Assembly: GCA_963576475.1 (NCBI GenBank)
Contig: OY754982.1
Location: forward strand, 5,098,201-5,162,200
Source: Molanna angustata
Taxonomy: Eukaryota; Arthropoda; Insecta; Trichoptera; Molannidae
DNA: 64,000 bases
Reading direction: 5' to 3'
The position numbers and the translations under genes are program-made. Positions 55,269 through 64,000 of the stretch are shown piece after piece. Position 1 is the first letter of the stretch; each line of letters opens with the position of its first letter. Under the pieces are notes generated by a model. The model was not told the origin of the DNA and did not search any database. It was given only the letters and a program-made list of their open reading frames with translations.

Positions 55269-56385
55269 ATGGGAAGATCTTGTGACCTCACTCCAAGAAA
55301 AAAATCTAAAATTGCAACCCTTCTTGGTCACTGTGAATACAGTCAACGAGAAATTGCCACACTTACCAATGTTTCTCAATATTCTGTGCACAAAATAAGT
55401 AGGCAAATGAAAGGAAATGTACCCCTTGAACCATCTCGAATAGGAAAATGTGGACGAAAGCGCATTACTACTCCGCGAACAGAAAGAAAAATCAGAAATG
55501 TTGCTCTAGAAAATAGACAGAAGCCTCGAAAAGTAATAAAATCTATTTTGCAGACCACAGGAGTCAATATATCTGATCGTACATTGAGACGAAGATTGGT
55601 GGAAATGGACCTCAAATGTTATCGCCCAGTGTAAAAGCCAAAACTAACACCTGAAATGCGTAAAAAGCGACTAGAATGGGCACTAAAACACCAAAATTGG
55701 AACGAAGACGATTGGAGCAAGGTATTAGAATGTAAAATAAGTTTTTATGAAACTTTCTGTATTAAATAAAATTGACTAGTGAAAACTTCTCGTGTTCTTT
55801 CAGGTTTGTTTTTCTGATGAATCCTCAATCCAAATACTGCAGGACAAAACTCAATATGTGAGAAGAAGGCCAGGTGAAAAATATAATGAGGAATGTGTGG
55901 TCCAAAGAGTGAAGCACCCTCAGTCAATAATGATCTGGTCAGTGATTATTGGGATGGGTATGGGAAGGCTGTATATTGTGAATGGCACAATGCGCCAGGA
56001 CCAGTATATAGAAGTTTTAAAAGGGAGACTAAAGCCTCAAGTGGCCGAATGGTTTCCAAATGGAAAATATGTATTTATGCATGATTCTGCACCCTGCCAC
56101 AAAGCGAAAACCGTTACTAAATTTCTAGAAGGAGAAAAAATAAAGGTATTAGATTGGCCAGGAAATTCACCGGATCTAAATCCAATTGAAAACGTTTGGG
56201 AGGCTCTGAAAAGGGCAATTGTAAAAAAAGGTGTCATCACCAACAAAAGACAACTAATAGAAAACATAATTGAGGCATGGCACAACACACCAGAATTAAA
56301 AAATATCTCAATTAAATGTATCTCCAGCATGCCCAGAAGAATATCAGCAGTAATTAAAGCTAAGGGAGGATTTACTAAATATTGA
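55269..56385 (+). pseudogene. Tc1-family DD34E transposase, one intron, one nonsense codon
   Basis: Exon 1 starts at ATG 55269 (MGRSCDLTPRKKSKIATLLG) and carries a paired-like helix-turn-helix (YSQREIATLTNVSQYSVHKI), then a basic GRKR segment and a second helix region (DRTLRRRLVEMDLKCYRP). An 82-bp GT-AG intron (55722-55803, ending TTCTTTCAG) joins DWSK to VCFSDESS in frame; read unspliced, the frame closes quickly. Exon 2 holds the catalytic residues: D in FSDES, D in FMHDSAPCH, and E in LNPIENVW, the last two separated by 34 residues. The stop is TGA at 56383-56385, giving about 344 codons, normal for Tc1. A single TAA at 55632-55634, after CYRPV, breaks it. An earlier in-frame ATG at 55233 is less likely as the start. 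Confidence 0.9.
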
Positions 56386-56435
56386 TCATTTTACCATAAA
56401 ACGTATTTTATTATCAATAAACTATTATATATTCA

Positions 56436-57117
56436 AATCTCATTAAAAGGCATAATTGGTGAACGTTGCGCAAGCGCATAAAGTGATCACGTAAACCAGC
56501 CGATGACGCCGATTTCCCGGTTCTCCTACAATAAATTTTCCAACTTCGTCTCTATTGAGATAATAAAAAATCTGTTAAAAAATATCTTTGACTCCCGACA
56601 GGGAAAAAAATCCAATGTTTGCGCATATGCAATAATAAAAATATTCGATTACTTACACATTGGTACAAGTAAGTAAATAAGACAAAAATGACCTTATAAG
56701 TCTGGCGCAATTCAGGGGTGACTTCTATGCGTAAAATGCATCGTCACCTCAGATATAAGAATTGTAGCTTTCATTATTTACAAAAAACCAATTCTCTCAA
56801 TAGATGGCGTTCCAACAAAATAAATAAAAATAATAAGATTGTTGTTCATAATTTCACCCATAGATGGCTGTAGTAAAAATTCCTTATTTTCAAGCGAAAA
56901 GAATTTCAGTATTACAATATATAGAACTTTCAAAATTGAATTGATAGGGATCTCATTAAAAGGCATAATTGGTGAACGTTGCGCAAGCGCATAAAGTGAT
57001 CACGTAAACCAGCCGATGACAGGTCGTAAGCCCTGTAGGTGCCTTGATTTCCCGGTTCTCCTACAATAAATTTTCCAACTTCGTCTCTATTGAGATAATA
57101 AAAAATCTGTTAAAAAA
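56436..57117. mobile_element. Foldback-family copy 2 inside the Tc1-like element, 13-bp flanking repeat
   Basis: TATTATATATTCA occurs at 56423-56435 and 57118-57130, apparently a target duplication. The insert holds two direct copies (56437-56593 and 56951-57117) of a ~155-bp block: ATCTCATTAAAAGGCATAAT, GTTGCGCAAGCGCATAAAGT, GATCACGTAAACCAGCCGAT and TCGTCTCTATTGAGATAATA. Between them are AATAGATGGCGTT and CATAGATGGCTG. Copy 1 at 8470-8910 has its blocks inverted instead. No coding capacity. Confidence 0.75.
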
Positions 57118-57282
57118 TATTATATATTCATAGTAAATGCATTTTATTTTATAAAAATATATTAAATCTCCCATAATATTCTAGAAAGATCAAAATAAAA
57201 TAAAAAAATAATAATTTTCAATGATTCGAAGTCTAAAAACTGCTATAAATTCATTTGATTGTATTAATTTGGCCACCGTCTG

Positions 57283-57330
57283 TAGTTTGGGCTGTAGAGA
57301 GGACACAAAAAAGATAAATGCTACGGCGTA
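57283..57330. repeat. Right-hand remainder of the satellite edge
   Basis: TAGTTTGGGCTGTAGAGAGG, ACACAAAAAA continues the sequence interrupted by the Tc1-like element and matches 54701-54730 of the array. Confidence 0.85.
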
Positions 57331-58080
57331 CGGCGTATACGCCATACACACAAACACATCACGACGAAACTCATAGTGTGCATTCTCTACATGATACCCA
57401 TTGAGAAATTGATGTAAAAAAAATACGCTTAAATTTTGCGAAATCATGACTCTCCCCTATTCCATAGTGTGGAGAGTAAAAACTAAAATCACTTAGGTAT
57501 AACAAAAATAATTCACATTTCAGAGAGTTAGTTTCAATTTTGTTTATTGAATCATTAAAATCTTCTCTCTCTCTCAGCATTCCAAGGACAAAATTTTGAA
57601 GACTTTCAAGCAAGGAGCACCTAATAATTTATTCTTATTGACAAGACAGATAGAAATCTCGTGTCGTTCCTCGGCGCTAAGTCTCTGTCTGAGGATTTTT
57701 GTTGAAATTATGAAGAAATAACAAGCAACTTTACACTTGAACTTGTTCAAATCCGACAAGTGATATTTTATTAAAAACTTGACAAGCCATAAAATATTTA
57801 GAATATTTTAATTATATTAGACATTTCACAATACAATACCTCCATCAAATTAAAAATTCGAAACATATTTAATTCTATGTCCTAATTCAATCCTTGTCCC
57901 CTCTGTTCCTCGCCTCTCCCCAGTATGTTATATCCATTCAAGTTCATGTTGGTTACATATCATAAACAGTAATTGCTTCAACAAATTAATATGGTTGGTT
58001 GGAACATATTGCTATTAGGCAATTATCAAAACAACACCAAATTATCATAACTTCAAAATCAAATTTTTAAAATAAGTATA
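57331..58080. other. No recognised features
   Basis: GGTTGGTTGGAACATATTGC and TATTAGGCAATTATC near 57995-58025 echo the LINE tail family. The rest is anonymous. Confidence 0.35.
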
Positions 58081-58089
58081 TTTTTTTTT

Positions 58090-58700
58090 ATTGACAATAA
58101 AATTTCAATAGAGACGAAGTTGGGATAATATAGAAGAAACAGGAACTCAGGCACCTACAGGGCTTACGACCTGTCATCGGCTGGTTTACGTAATTACTTT
58201 ATGCGCTTGCGCAACGTTCACAAATTATGCCTTTATTGTGTTCCCTTATTAATGTAATTTTTTGAAAGTTCTATATATTTGAATAAGTGTAAACATTTCA
58301 CCTGAATAATACGAGATTATACTATTGCCTATAATCAATATCTGGGTCACATAATGAGGGGGGAGAAGTAGGTATCACTTGCTCCAACTAATACTGAAGG
58401 GCAAGATAGAAGGTCGCCGAGGGACTGGAAGGAGACAGATGTCCTGGCTGCGCAACACTAGGGAATGGACCGGCTTCAGGACCGTGGAACAGATATTCCG
58501 GGCAGCACAGGACAGAGAGGGATTTGCCAGAGTGATAGCCGACGTCGGGGGTTCCTGACATGGCACCGGAAGAAGAAGAAGATACTATTGCCATCTATGA
58601 GGTAACGAAGAAACCTTTTTGTAACGCCATCTATCGAGAAGTTAATTTATTTTGTAAACAATGAAAGCAACAGTCCTTGTAAACGCCATCTATGTAAAAT
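58090..58700. mobile_element. Foldback-family copy 3, split by a LINE
   Basis: TCAATAGAGACGAAGTTGG, CAGGGCTTACGACCTGTCAT, CGGCTGGTTTACGTAATTAC and TTTATGCGCTTGCGCAACGT match copy 2 in reverse. After the LINE insertion (58330-58581) the interior continues with three AACGCCATCTAT or CCATCTAT words and AATTTATTTTGTAAACAATG, AAAGCAACAGTCCTTGTA. The distal arm is missing. Confidence 0.7.
58330..58581 (+). mobile_element. 5-prime-truncated LINE with 11-bp target duplication
   Basis: The + strand reads GHIMRGEKYHLLQLILKGKI, EGRRGTGRRQMSWLRNTREW, TGFRTVEQIFRAAQDREGFA and RVIADVGGS then a stop, plus an (AAG)n tail. ATACTATTGCC is duplicated exactly at 58319-58329 and 58582-58592. It is the ORF2 C-terminus of the same family as 50225-51318; the frame is intact over its length. 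Confidence 0.9.
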
Positions 58701-59109
58701 GTATGTAATTTACTCCTGTCCCAAACACAAGTTATAACTTTATTGGGACAGTTTTGAAAAAAACTGCAATAATTTTGATTTTTATATTTATTCATTTTTA
58801 ATAAATCTTATACCTAATTAACAAAATAAATAAATAAAAAAATACCCGCCATTTTGCACCATTAAGTATCAAATAAGTTTGGCGTGATGATCGCCAACCT
58901 CAGTTAGGAGCGGCACCAGAAGAAGAATATGATAAAAGTTTGAAATAATTAAATTATAAAGTAAAATGTAAAGTGGTGTATAGATTTTTTTTTAATAAAT
59001 CTGCTTTAATCAACCACCAACCATACTGCTCATGATAACTTACAACGGCCTCCTTTGAAAGAACATAAGAAGAGTCCGAGAACTAAAACCCTGCAGAAAC
59101 TGTTCTGAG
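58701..59109. other. No recognised features
   Basis: CGGCACCAGAAGAAGAA near 58912 resembles the end of a LINE tail of the REWTG family. Nothing else. Confidence 0.35.
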
Positions 59110-59275
59110 TTCCAAAAAATCAGTCACTTCTAAGCGAAAGGTCCCGGGTTCAATTATCGGTGGAGATACAGTTATTAATCGTGTTCTCAGTCTGGTTCTG
59201 TGAGCCTCCTGAATATGGCAGAATTTGTTATTAACTGCGCGTAAAATGAATATTCGACATAGTACCTACCATGCT
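59110..59275 (+). mobile_element. SINE-like family B, copy 2
   Basis: A B-box-like GGGTTCAATTATCGG near 59146 and the body GTGGAGATACAGTTATTAAT, CTCAGTCTGGTTCTGTGAG and CGACATAGTACCTACC match 5600-5750. The A-box part is poorly conserved. Confidence 0.6.
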
Positions 59276-59814
59276 TGTTTCCTGAAAATCTCCCAAAGCA
59301 ATTACAATTAATTTCAAAAATATAATTAACCGTAAATCAACCAAATATTGCAGTTAAACATGTGTTGATACCTGATTATAATCAATTTTAAATTATTGCA
59401 AATATGTTCGTATCGAACCAATAATTGCACAAAAGCCACGTAGATATCGAGTCAATAATTTTCAATAACACCTTTTGAAACATAAAATGATACAATTAAC
59501 AGCTAAATAATCAAGATATAATACGATATTATGCAAATGGTACCAATAACACATTTGTATAGTATAATCAACTATAAATAAAGCGCCAATTTCACATTAT
59601 TGAGACGTAATTATATTATACGGCCTATATTTACACTTGTAGACTATGCGAGCTCGCCAAACGAAAGAATACGGGTGACTTAGTTTTTTTTTAACATGGA
59701 TACATAGAGGACATGAGTTATTAAGATCTGGGTCTATAATACTCTTCCAAAGAAACGCACACCGTACCGTTGAGAAGGGTTTGCAATCTGCTAAGGGCTG
59801 TGTTCATATACAAA
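59276..59814. other. No recognised features
   Basis: Nothing supportable was seen. Confidence 0.4.
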
Positions 59815-59960
59815 GCTCGACGTCGGTAGTCGGATGTACCTGAAGTTGCAGATTATGGCGTTTTTCACACCAATCTCACTGAACGCTTTCGAGCGGCGTT
59901 TCAATATGAACGCTGCATCAGGCATTTTAAATGTCATTTATCATATACATGTCTATTTTT
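59815..59960 (+). mobile_element. Fragment of the TGCGTTCAGAA MITE family
   Basis: CGGATGTACCTGAAGTTGCA, GATTATGGCGTTTTTCACAC and GAACGCTTTCGAGCGGCGTT match 27845-27910. The right half is missing. Confidence 0.75.
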
Positions 59961-60184
59961 AGGTTATATTTACTTTAAATTAGTATTTTTTCATATTTTT
60001 CCCTTTCTTCATTCTTTGTAAATCTTTGCATAAATATTTTTTTTTTCGGAAGTATACAAATCAATTGTTTTTTTTTTACAAATAAAATAAAATATATGGT
60101 TATTAAAATAACAATATAATAACTTTGTTTATATTGTTATTAAAATAACAATATAACTTTGTTTATTTCCACTTATTTATTTTG

Positions 60185-60232
60185 ATTACACAACTAGTTT
60201 CAAGAACTACCGTTCTCTTCTTCAGGTGGGTT
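60185..60232 (-). ncRNA. Hammerhead-like core in the Penelope-like repeat
   Basis: On the minus strand: CUGAAGA (60225-60219), a stem-loop AGAGAACGGUAGUUCUU, GAA, the palindrome ACUAGU, then U. Stem II can form C-G, A-U, A-U, G-C, A-U and G-U pairs around a GGUA loop. The outer stem I is weak (CAC with GUG). Hammerhead motifs with very short stem III are documented in Penelope-like elements, which supports the reading, but self-cleavage is unproven. Confidence 0.5.
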
Positions 60233-60269
60233 TAAACTAAAAACTAATCTGGTGTGGTATGTGGCGGTG

Positions 60270-60617
60270 TCATAGGTATAGCGGGAGGTGGGGGTAAGGG
60301 GGGAAGTGGGTGTTGCCCTAACGGAAACATGGATAATAATGGTGAAGTGTTGGGTTGTGTCTGGTTGTTAATTATTTTCTTGTGACTGTTTATGGCTTTG
60401 TGGATTTCTAATGTCTCTAAATTATTTTGTTTCAGTCCGTATGTATGTTTATGTAATAATTGTGGGTTTGTATTGTCAAATGTATGATTTTCTTGTATTA
60501 GGTGGTTTGCATATTCTGAGAAACCGTGTCCATTTAGACAGCGTTTATGTTCTTTAACTCTAGTTTCAATTGTCCGTCCTGTTCTCCCTATGTAAATACT
60601 GGCACAGTCCCCACATT
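60270..60617 (-). pseudogene. Penelope-type GIY-YIG endonuclease domain
   Basis: The minus strand reads QCGDCASIYIGRTGRTIETR, VKEHKRCLNGHGFSEYANHL, NHTFDNTNPQLLHKHTYGLK and NNLETLEIHKAINSHKK, ending at TGA 60270-60272. The signature IYIGRTGRxxxxRxxEH with the CxxC just upstream and a later E in LETLEIHKA is the GIY-YIG nuclease of Penelope-like elements (the first motif appears as SIYIG). The frame is open through the domain but has no start and no reverse transcriptase, since the element is cut just upstream of CGDC. Confidence 0.85.
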
Positions 60618-60718
60618 GAAAAAAATAAATAAGTGGAAATAAACAAAGTTATATTGTTATTTTAATAATTTATTAAAATGAATTTCCACAATGTAAACGC
60701 CTCTACCTTAGAATATTA

Positions 60719-60878
60719 AAATATATGGGTTGATGGTGGCAGAGCGGGAGGTGAAAAGGGATGCAGAACAATTACTGCAAGTAGCAAACTGGAGGATAGC
60801 AGCAGGAGACAGGAGGAGTTGGAGGCGAGGATTGATGGAGTACAAGGCTCGAAATGGGCTGTAGAGCCATCGGAAGAA
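60719..60878 (+). pseudogene. LINE ORF2 C-terminal scrap
   Basis: The + strand reads VAEREVKRDAEQLLQVANWR, IAAGDRRSWRRGLMEYKARN and GL then a stop, followed by an AGAAGAAGG tail. W-x-x-x-AxDRxxWRxxxxEYKARxGL is the end of an RTE-like ORF2. The SINE-like copy at 60880 starts right at its tail. Confidence 0.65.
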
Positions 60879-60879
60879 G

Positions 60880-61005
60880 AAGGTGGCAGAGCGATTAATG
60901 CGATTTGTAATTCAGTGGTCGCGAGATCGAATCCGGTCTCGACCGATTTCGTTTACCTATCACGAGCATGTGTACTTAATTTAGAGAATGTAGAAAGATG
61001 TGTAG
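60880..61005 (+). mobile_element. SINE-like family A, copy 3
   Basis: GGTGGCAGAGCGATTAATGC (A-box region), GGTCGCGAGATCGAATCCGG (B-box region), CTCGACCGATTTCGTTTACC and AATTTAGAGAATGTAGAAAG. Same order as the minus-strand copies at 9030 and 19490. Confidence 0.7.
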
Positions 61006-61454
61006 TAACAAGAAAATATTAAAAAAATCATTCCTTTAAACCAACATTATTTCTAGATTAGGCTTACAACTCTTCGAAGTTTGTATTTATATTATTCAGT
61101 GTGTAATTTGTGAATAATTCTCTCTTTGCAAGAATAGAGTGGAAGTATGTATGTAGAGTACGAACCTATAGTTTGAAAGTTGATGGTATGTAACGATTTC
61201 GGTTACGGAACATTCTCTTAAAATTTCCCCCAAATAAAGTTGTGTTGGCTGAGCGGAGAGCGCGGGTGTGTTCGGTTCTTGGAAATTTATTATGTAGAAA
61301 GTGGAATTTGCACAATCTCGCGGGGAGCAAGGGAGGCTGCTCCGCAGTCTAATTAGTGCCTACCTTGGATCTGACTAACCTTCCTTTACAGTTCCTTACC
61401 TCACCAGAACCCTGCTTCGATATTAAATTGTACATAAACTACTTAGCTGCGATC
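61006..61454. other. No recognised features
   Basis: Nothing supportable was seen. Confidence 0.35.
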
Positions 61455-62172
61455 AAGTGGAACACTCGACGTCGGATGTACCTGAAGTTGCAGATTATGA
61501 CAATCTCACTGAACGCTTCCAAACGCGGCGATTCAAACTGAACGCAACCTGGGACGTTTTAAATGTCAAACGTCTTTTATCATACACGTGTCGTTTTAGG
61601 TTACATTTTCGTCGAAAGACAATAATTGGACAGTGGAATAAATAATGCTCTACTCTGACTTTTTATTGGAAACTTTTGAATGTTATTTTTCTTAAATTTA
61701 CCTCTTTGTTATCAGATATAACGTCAACAGACAAAAAAAAGTAATTTACCACAGATAAAATAGAATTTAATACATACAATAACTGTCTATTTTTAGGTTA
61801 TATTTTCATCGAAAAACAACAATTGGGCAGTTAAGTAAATAATGATCATTGACCTTTTATTGGAAATTTTGAATGATATTTTTATAAATTAACCTCTTTG
61901 TGAATGCATATTGCCATCATAAATAATGTCAACTGACATAACAGATACCACAGAAACAAATAGAAATCATCATTCCACAGATAAAATAGAAGTCAACAGA
62001 TACTATAACTGTCAGAGCGTTATTCACCCGACGATTTTACAGAGCGTTTGGAGCGTACACTCGACCTTCGATCTGAACACGACAGAGTGTCTTTAGAGAG
62101 TCTGTTTCCGGTAATTATGAATGGCTTAAAACGACGCTAAGTGCACTCGGCATTCTTTCTGAACGCACCCTT
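61455..62172. mobile_element. TGCGTTCAGAA MITE family, copy with internal duplication
   Basis: CGGATGTACCTGAAGTTGCA and CACTGAACGCTT at the left, and TTTACAGAGCGTTTGGAGCG, CTCGACCTTCGATCTGAAC and TTCTTTCTGAACGCACC at the right, match 27840-28317. The middle (TTTTAGGTTAYATTTTCRTC, TTTTTATTGGAAA, AACCTCTTTG) occurs twice, about 200 bp apart. Confidence 0.7.
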
Positions 62173-62435
62173 TAATATCATCGCAAAATTAATTTCATTA
62201 ATTCATAAGTTGATCTCACGAGATGTATGGAGTAAAAATAACTATACATTTTTATTTACATAAATAAAATAAAATATCTTTGGTTTCCATCTTGAGGATT
62301 GGTTAGCAGCAAAGCTATGCATCTGTTCCTACACTCTGTTCGATCTCCGGCAACTCTCTTCAACTCTGTGTAGGAGGTACTCTCCATGTCCTGGCACACC
62401 TCAATATGTATTAATTTTCAATTACACGCACAGTT
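62173..62435. other. No recognised features
   Basis: Nothing supportable was seen. Confidence 0.3.
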
Positions 62436-62890
62436 TTGTATTTTGAGGACTCAAATGAAAAACGCCTGACGGACAAAATATACAAAACTGACAGGAACGG
62501 CATAAGAGGTCGAAGGTGCCCAAGAAAAGGATGGCACGACCATAACGATATTCTAAAAGAAGGAAATATAAGAAACGTGAACTACAGACGAACATGTATA
62601 AGACAATGTATGAATGTTGACAAGGCGATGAATGTGTGTCAAGATAAAAAAATGGTGCATGATTAAAATTAAAATAAAAAATGAAGATATACTCACTCAT
62701 CTACGATATCTCAAGATTCTGTGAACAGTAGAATTCTTAAAGACGAGAAGCATTCATCCGCAAAAGCACTCATCTTACCTTTAACAAAAGACAAAAGAAA
62801 TGAGAATTTTGTTTTTGTTATTTTTAATTTATTTATTTGACATATAAATTTGTTTCGGTAAACTTAAATGAGTTTAGGTTATTAATGATT
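62436..62890 (+). pseudogene. LRWFGH-family LINE end plus co-dispersed block, copy 2
   Basis: The + strand reads DSNEKRLTDKIYKTDRNGIR, PRKGWHDHNDILKEGNIRNV, NYRRTCIRQCMNVDKAMNVC and QDKKMVHD then a stop. The following non-coding block (CTGTGAACAGTAGAATTCTT, AAAGACGAGAAGCATTC) matches 20370-20420. The coding end is better preserved than in the 19945 copy. The upstream part (LRWFGH itself) is lost. Confidence 0.75.
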
Positions 62891-63069
62891 TCGTATTTTA
62901 ACTACAACGTTAATTTCTTGACTAAAATATCATAGAAATAAGAACATTATTTCAATTTCACTTATATTTTAATAGGCACTTACCGGTATTGGTTTGTTAA
63001 AAAACCATCGTCATAGTGAGAGAAAAAGAAGATAAACAGAGTTTATTATATACCTGCCTATATATATTT

Positions 63070-63285
63070 TTTCGTATCTTGGTACAAAACCTTTGTGTGA
63101 AAAAGAAAAAGAATGTTTTTTAATCTTAGTACACTAACTTTATGTGCAAAAGAATGTATCTTTGGATATTGGTACACAACCTTTATGATAAAATGAATGT
63201 TTTTTTTTATCTTGGTACACAAACTTTATGTGAAAAATAATGTTTTTTTAGATCTTGGTATACAACCTTTATATAACGAATAATA
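63070..63285. repeat. Five-copy tandem repeat, 42-47 bp
   Basis: ATCTTGGTACACAACCTTTA, TGTGAAAAAGAATGTTTTT-like units start near 63076, 63123, 63165, 63209 and 63252. Units differ by several substitutions, so the array is old. Confidence 0.9.
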
Positions 63286-64000
63286 AAATTTCGCAAAGAA
63301 CTTTTCATTTCATTTGACTTAATTAACTAATGTTTTATGTATGAATGATTAACGTAGGCAATAATACCATAACTGATGTACTAACAATAACACGTTTTTC
63401 GTATGTGTAATCTATAACGGTGGGTAAAGAAAGTTTTGGTTGTATTAACAGCGACATTAATGGTGTGTAATGACGCTGGTGACAGTAGAAAATCAGGTGT
63501 AATTTGATCCTAAATCACCCCTTAAGCTCACATCACATTAAACTGATGATTCAGTATATATTATTAGACACGCTTCGAAAATAATTGATAATGACTAGAC
63601 AGGATAGTATTAACAAAGATGAAACATTGTAAGTAAATCGAGGCGTAATTTAACCGGTATAATTGTTAGTTATAAAATAAATTATATGTGAATGCTTTCA
63701 TCGATTCTTGATAAGTCATTAAAAATTCCATAATTTTATCATGTAAATTAATAAAATTTAGAAAAATAAAGTATAGTTAAAACTACATGATATAAGTTGA
63801 AACGATTTTATTCTGATAATATAGGTTTGTGTTAAGTACATCATTGCATATTTATTTTCAAATAAGTATATTTTTTCAACAAGTTTTTTATTTCGAATCT
63901 AAAGAATGTAACCAAAAAATTACATACACATGTCAATAATGTACACATCAAATTATAATTAATTATTTGTAGCAACATGTTTAGTAATCAAACATGGCGG
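63286..64000. other. No recognised features
   Basis: AT-rich DNA to the window edge with nothing supportable. Confidence 0.4.

Larger units (their letters stand above)
54853..57282 (+). mobile_element. Tc1-like transposon with complete termini and TA duplication
   Basis: The left end CAGACGGTGGCCAAATTAAT, ACAATCAAA is repeated perfectly in inverse at the right end (57254-57282): 29 bp. TA flanks both ends (54851-54852, 57283-57284). An unoccupied version of the target (CGGACTTATAGTTTGGGCTG, about 54693-54712) exists in the adjacent satellite unit. It shows that CTTA-TA and TA-GTTTGGG were once contiguous. The element is 2430 bp, or about 1.7 kb without the 695 bp added by the foldback insertion at 56436-57117, the usual Tc1 size. 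Confidence 0.95.
60099..60665 (-). mobile_element. Penelope-like element relic flanked by inverted repeats
   Basis: AAAATAACAATATAACTTTG, TTTATTTCCACTTATTTAT (60142-60180) recurs in inverse at about 60624-60664, bracketing the endonuclease frame. Left of it, TAACAATATAATAACTTTGT against TAACAATATAACTTTGTTTA gives a short tandem repeat at 60099-60170. Partial inverted or tandem copies of a terminal repeat around a 5-prime-truncated body are typical of Penelope-like elements. The reverse transcriptase is absent. Confidence 0.8.

Noticed and set aside
55376..55615. Minus-strand frame opposite the transposase
   Set aside because: Shadow of the Tc1 transposase exon.

Overview
This 64 kb window looks like an intergenic, repeat-dense piece of an insect nuclear genome, most likely a moth or butterfly. 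The evidence is the high A+T content by eye, the abundance of short GTAGGTACCTAC-type words, tRNA-headed SINE-like repeats, LINE tails with a lepidopteran look, and the absence of any long host reading frame. I could not identify a convincing complete host gene, rRNA gene, functional tRNA, CRISPR array or bacterial-type operon. Almost everything that can be named is a transposable element, a relic of one, or a tandem repeat.

Layout. Positions 1-289 hold the start of a minus-strand reading frame that runs off the window and resembles a retroelement gag. Positions 290-11300 are mostly anonymous AT-rich DNA with scattered LINE 3-prime ends, two SINE-like families and a foldback element. Positions 11329-13665 form one composite: a 101-bp tandem array, a CR1-like LINE C-terminus read leftwards into that array, and an RTE-type LINE inserted inside it. 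Positions 13768-14461 are a near-perfect foldback bounded by TTAA. From 15 to 29 kb there are many LINE C-terminal fragments, small inverted-repeat elements, and a palindrome (20729-20879) whose arms carry hammerhead-ribozyme-like cores. From 29 to 45 kb there are more LINE fragments, several with exact target-site duplications (TSDs), plus palindromes and short tandem duplications. From 45.6 to 46.4 kb there is a ~45-bp minisatellite.

The densest part is 49-57.3 kb. A pair of inverted termini (49074 and 52808) encloses a pogo/Tigger-like DNA transposon (49801-52560) with TA target duplication and subterminal motifs; a LINE lies inside its transposase. Next comes a ~312-bp satellite array (52815-54852) whose copies decay toward its right edge. 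An almost intact Tc1-like transposon (54853-57282) is inserted in that edge. It has 29-bp inverted termini, a TA duplication, one 82-bp intron, a DD34E catalytic triad and one nonsense codon, and it carries a further foldback element inserted after the transposase stop. From 58 to 63 kb there are more foldback and SINE-like copies, a Penelope-like GIY-YIG endonuclease relic with a hammerhead-like core in its flanking repeat, and a five-copy tandem repeat.

The parts do not form a metabolic system. The coherent story is layered transposition, with datable nesting, and possible ribozyme motifs tied to Penelope-type elements. Clade names rest on recognised motifs and were not checked by database search.
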